DNA of 7,236 bases, taken from positions 1 to 7,236 of the forward strand of contig JARFPW010000084.1 in NCBI GenBank assembly GCA_029288095.1, in the 5' to 3' direction. A program made the translations under genes and the position numbers. Below are positions 5,562 through 7,236 of the stretch, piece by piece (position 1 is the first letter of the stretch; every line of letters starts with the position of its first letter). The DNA is from Gemmatimonadota bacterium (GTDB lineage Bacteria > Gemmatimonadota > Gemmatimonadetes > Palauibacterales > Palauibacteraceae). The notes below the pieces were generated by a model, which saw only the letters and a program-made list of their open reading frames with translations, was not told the DNA's origin and made no database searches.

Positions 5562-6926
5562 ATGACTACTGCACTGATGCTATTGGCCGTCATATTGCTG
5601 GTTCTCGCCAACGGGTTCTTCGTGGCAGCCGAATTCGCCCTGGTCGCGGTTCGCGGATCCCGCATCGAAGAGCTGGCGGACCGGGGAGACCGGAAAGCGC
5701 AGAGCGCGCGCAAGGCGCTGGAAGATCTCGACCGCTCGATATCGGGCACGCAACTGGGGATTACTCTCGCGTCACTCGGTCTCGGCTGGATGGGCGAGCC
5801 GGCACTGGCGCATTTGATCGAGAGTTCCTTCGCCGCGCTACCCGATCCGTTTTCTGTGGTCGCTACGCACGCCGTAGCGGTGGCGATAGCATTCTCGATT
5901 CTCACGTTTCTCCACATCGTCCTCGGTGAGTTGGCACCCAAGTCGGCGGCCCTGATCAGACCCGAGACGGTCAGCCGGTGGGTCGCCGGACCGCTGAACC
6001 TGTTCAACGTTCTGGTATCACCCGCGATCTTTGTTCTCAACGGGGCTGCACAGTTCGTGTTGCGGGCCGCGGGGGCCGGAGACCTCACCATGAGCGAGCG
6101 GGTGCACAGCCCGGAAGAAATCGAAATCCTCCTCCGACAAAGTCGCGCCGAGGGTGTGGTCGAGCAGGACGAGGAAGCGATGATCCACGGCGTATTCGAG
6201 CTGACGCGAACCGTGGCGCGGGAAGTCATGACCCCCCGAACCGACCTCGTTGGCCTGCCGGAAGGCACGGCACTGGAGGATGTGCTGGCTACGGCCGCCG
6301 AAACAGGGTTCAGCCGGTTCCCGGTGTATCGCGAGTCCATTGACGACGTGACGGGCGTCGTCCTGGTGAAGGATCTGCTGCAGTGGGTCGGAAAGCCCGA
6401 GTCGGCCGGGGAGTTCCGCCTCGATCGGGTGATGCGAGCCCCGTTCTTCGTGCCGGACACCAAACCCGTTGCTGGTCTCCTGGCCGAGTTCCGCCGGCAG
6501 AAGGTGCACATCGCGATAGTCGTGGACGAGTTCGGGGGCACTGACGGTGTCGTCACGCTGGAGGATCTCGTCGAGGAGATCGTCGGCGAGATCTTCGATG
6601 AGCACGATGTCGCCGAGGTTGAGTTCGAAGTGCTGGGCGGAGGTCGCGTGAGCGTGGATGGCGGAGCCGATCTCGAGGACCTGTTGGATCAGTTCGAGGT
6701 GGGTGATGTTGAGGCGGAGGATCAGTACGACACGGTCGCAGGCTATGTAATCGGACGGCTCGGCCGCATCCCGTCGGCCGGAGACCATGTGAAGCTGGGG
6801 AACGCCAGCCTGGAGGTGATTGAGACGCAGGACCAGCGAGTCACCAGACTGGAGTTGCGCCTGCCCGGCGCTGGTCTGGTCGAGGAGTCGGAACCCGCAA
6901 TCGACGCGGAGGGAGACTCGGAATGA
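5562..6926 (+). CDS. CNNM/CorC-HlyC family membrane protein (DUF21, CBS pair, CorC_HlyC)
   Basis: This is a complete 454-residue member of the CNNM/CorC ('hemolysin-like') family, inner-membrane proteins tied to Mg2+/Co2+ export or homeostasis; the hemolysin label is historical. The DUF21/CNNM domain covers about residues 1-180. Helix 1 (4-30) runs into NGFFVAAEFALVAVRGSR (17-34). Further hydrophobic segments lie near 66-90, 98-122 and 145-169, and the signature GELAPKS is at 122-128. The first CBS motif starts at VMTPRTDLVGL (222-232) and includes FSRFPVYRE (250-258). The second starts at RVMRAPFFVP (289-298) and includes IAIVVDEFGGTDGVVTLEDLV (318-337 and on). The CorC_HlyC domain spans about 352-435, with DQYDTVAGYVIGRLGRIP (387-404). 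No motif is broken. ATG 5562 fits the family N terminus, but no clear ribosome binding site precedes it. The stop overlaps the TPR gene as ATGA. Confidence 0.94.
   Translation: MTTALMLLAVILLVLANGFFVAAEFALVAVRGSRIEELADRGDRKAQSARKALEDLDRSISGTQLGITLASLGLGWMGEPALAHLIESSFAALPDPFSVVATHAVAVAIAFSILTFLHIVLGELAPKSAALIRPETVSRWVAGPLNLFNVLVSPAIFVLNGAAQFVLRAAGAGDLTMSERVHSPEEIEILLRQSRAEGVVEQDEEAMIHGVFELTRTVAREVMTPRTDLVGLPEGTALEDVLATAAETGFSRFPVYRESIDDVTGVVLVKDLLQWVGKPESAGEFRLDRVMRAPFFVPDTKPVAGLLAEFRRQKVHIAIVVDEFGGTDGVVTLEDLVEEIVGEIFDEHDVAEVEFEVLGGGRVSVDGGADLEDLLDQFEVGDVEAEDQYDTVAGYVIGRLGRIPSAGDHVKLGNASLEVIETQDQRVTRLELRLPGAGLVEESEPAIDAEGDSE
6908..6915 (+). promoter_or_regulatory. Ribosome binding site for the TPR gene
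   Basis: GGAGGGAG lies 7 bases before ATG 6923, inside the end of the CorC-like gene. It supports translational coupling of the two genes. Confidence 0.7.
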
Positions 6927-7236
6927 ATACCGAATTCTGGAGCCCGGAAGAGTACGACGGTCAGGCGCAGCGACGGTATGAGGCAGGCGAATACGATGCG
7001 GCGTTGGAGATTCTCCAGGAAGGATCGTCCCTCTACCCGACCGCGGTGGAGCTCCGGGTATCGCTCGGATACACGCAGATGGCGAGGGAAGAGTTCGTCC
7101 GCGCCCGAAGTGCGTTCGCGGAGGCTCTCGTGCTTGAACCAGACCACGAGGATGGTCTCGCCGGCATGGGAGAGAGCCATCTCCGACTGGGCGAGCGCGC
7201 CCGAGCGCTGGCCGCATTCGAACGAGTCGTCGAGCT
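6923..7236 (+). CDS. Tetratricopeptide repeat (TPR) protein, 3' partial
   Basis: The first 104 residues of a TPR protein are present and the gene runs off the window. The N terminus (MNTEFWSPEEYDGQAQRRYE) has no signal peptide, so the protein is probably cytoplasmic. Three repeats can be placed: about residues 11-44 (YEAGEYDAALEILQEGSSLYP in the middle), 45-78 (ARSAFAEALVLEPDHED at the end) and 79 onward (GLAGMGESHLRLGERARALA, then AFERVVE). TPR repeats form helix pairs that bind other proteins. The gene overlaps the CorC-like gene by ATGA and has a strong ribosome binding site, so the two are made together. Whether the TPR protein binds the cytoplasmic CBS/CorC part is an open inference, and the partner cannot be read from the sequence. 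Confidence 0.88.
   Translation, partial: MNTEFWSPEEYDGQAQRRYEAGEYDAALEILQEGSSLYPTAVELRVSLGYTQMAREEFVRARSAFAEALVLEPDHEDGLAGMGESHLRLGERARALAAFERVVE

Noticed and set aside
5501..6556. Long minus-strand open frame (351 residues) opposite the CorC-like gene
   Set aside because: It is antisense to a gene with intact DUF21 and CBS motifs, and its translation is rich in Ser, Arg, Thr and Pro with no recognisable domain, as expected of a GC-driven shadow frame.
6018..7217. Minus-strand open frame of 399 residues spanning the CorC-like and TPR genes
   Set aside because: It covers two well-supported genes on the other strand and shows no family motifs or ribosome binding site; open frames of this length are common opposite GC-rich genes.

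Overview
The window is GC-rich bacterial chromosome, with every recognisable gene on the + strand and no RNA genes, insertion sequences, CRISPR arrays or phage genes that I can see. An MsbA-type lipid flippase next to a lipid A-type late acyltransferase points to a Gram-negative, outer-membrane organism. The GC-rich codon use, the DUF3108 protein behind the LPS-type genes, and the CorC/CNNM-TPR pair resemble what I recall from Gemmatimonadota. That placement comes from memory and style, not from a search, so hold it loosely.

Region A (1-5058) is one tightly packed operon of five genes: an MsbA-like ABC transporter whose 5' end lies outside the window, a GT4 glycosyltransferase, an LpxL/HtrB-family acyltransferase, a soluble GT2 (dolichyl-phosphate-mannose-synthase-like) glycosyltransferase, and a secreted DUF3108 protein. 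Every junction overlaps. The last three can all be read as four-base GTGA overlaps, in which a GTG start shares bases with the previous TGA stop. Together the genes look like an envelope glycolipid module: sugars are added, the lipid is acylated, MsbA flips it across the inner membrane, and the periplasmic DUF3108 protein may act afterwards. The exact glycolipid (lipid A core or another acylated glycolipid) cannot be told from the sequence.

Region B (5059-5561) separates the two gene blocks. It has a candidate promoter (TTGCGC, 17 bases, TATATT), then a strong ribosome binding site and a TTG-initiated 87-residue protein that I do not recognise. After that gene come 133 bases with no coding signal and no convincing terminator.

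Region C (5562-7236) holds a complete CNNM/CorC-HlyC family membrane protein (DUF21 domain, two CBS motifs, CorC_HlyC domain). It is linked by an ATGA overlap to a TPR protein that runs off the end of the window.

I found no clearly new defence, mobile or RNA system. The points most worth a second look are the GT4 enzyme with several nucleotide-sugar-binding motifs altered at once, the small orphan gene with its own promoter, and the DUF3108 protein translationally coupled to a lipid-glycosylation operon.
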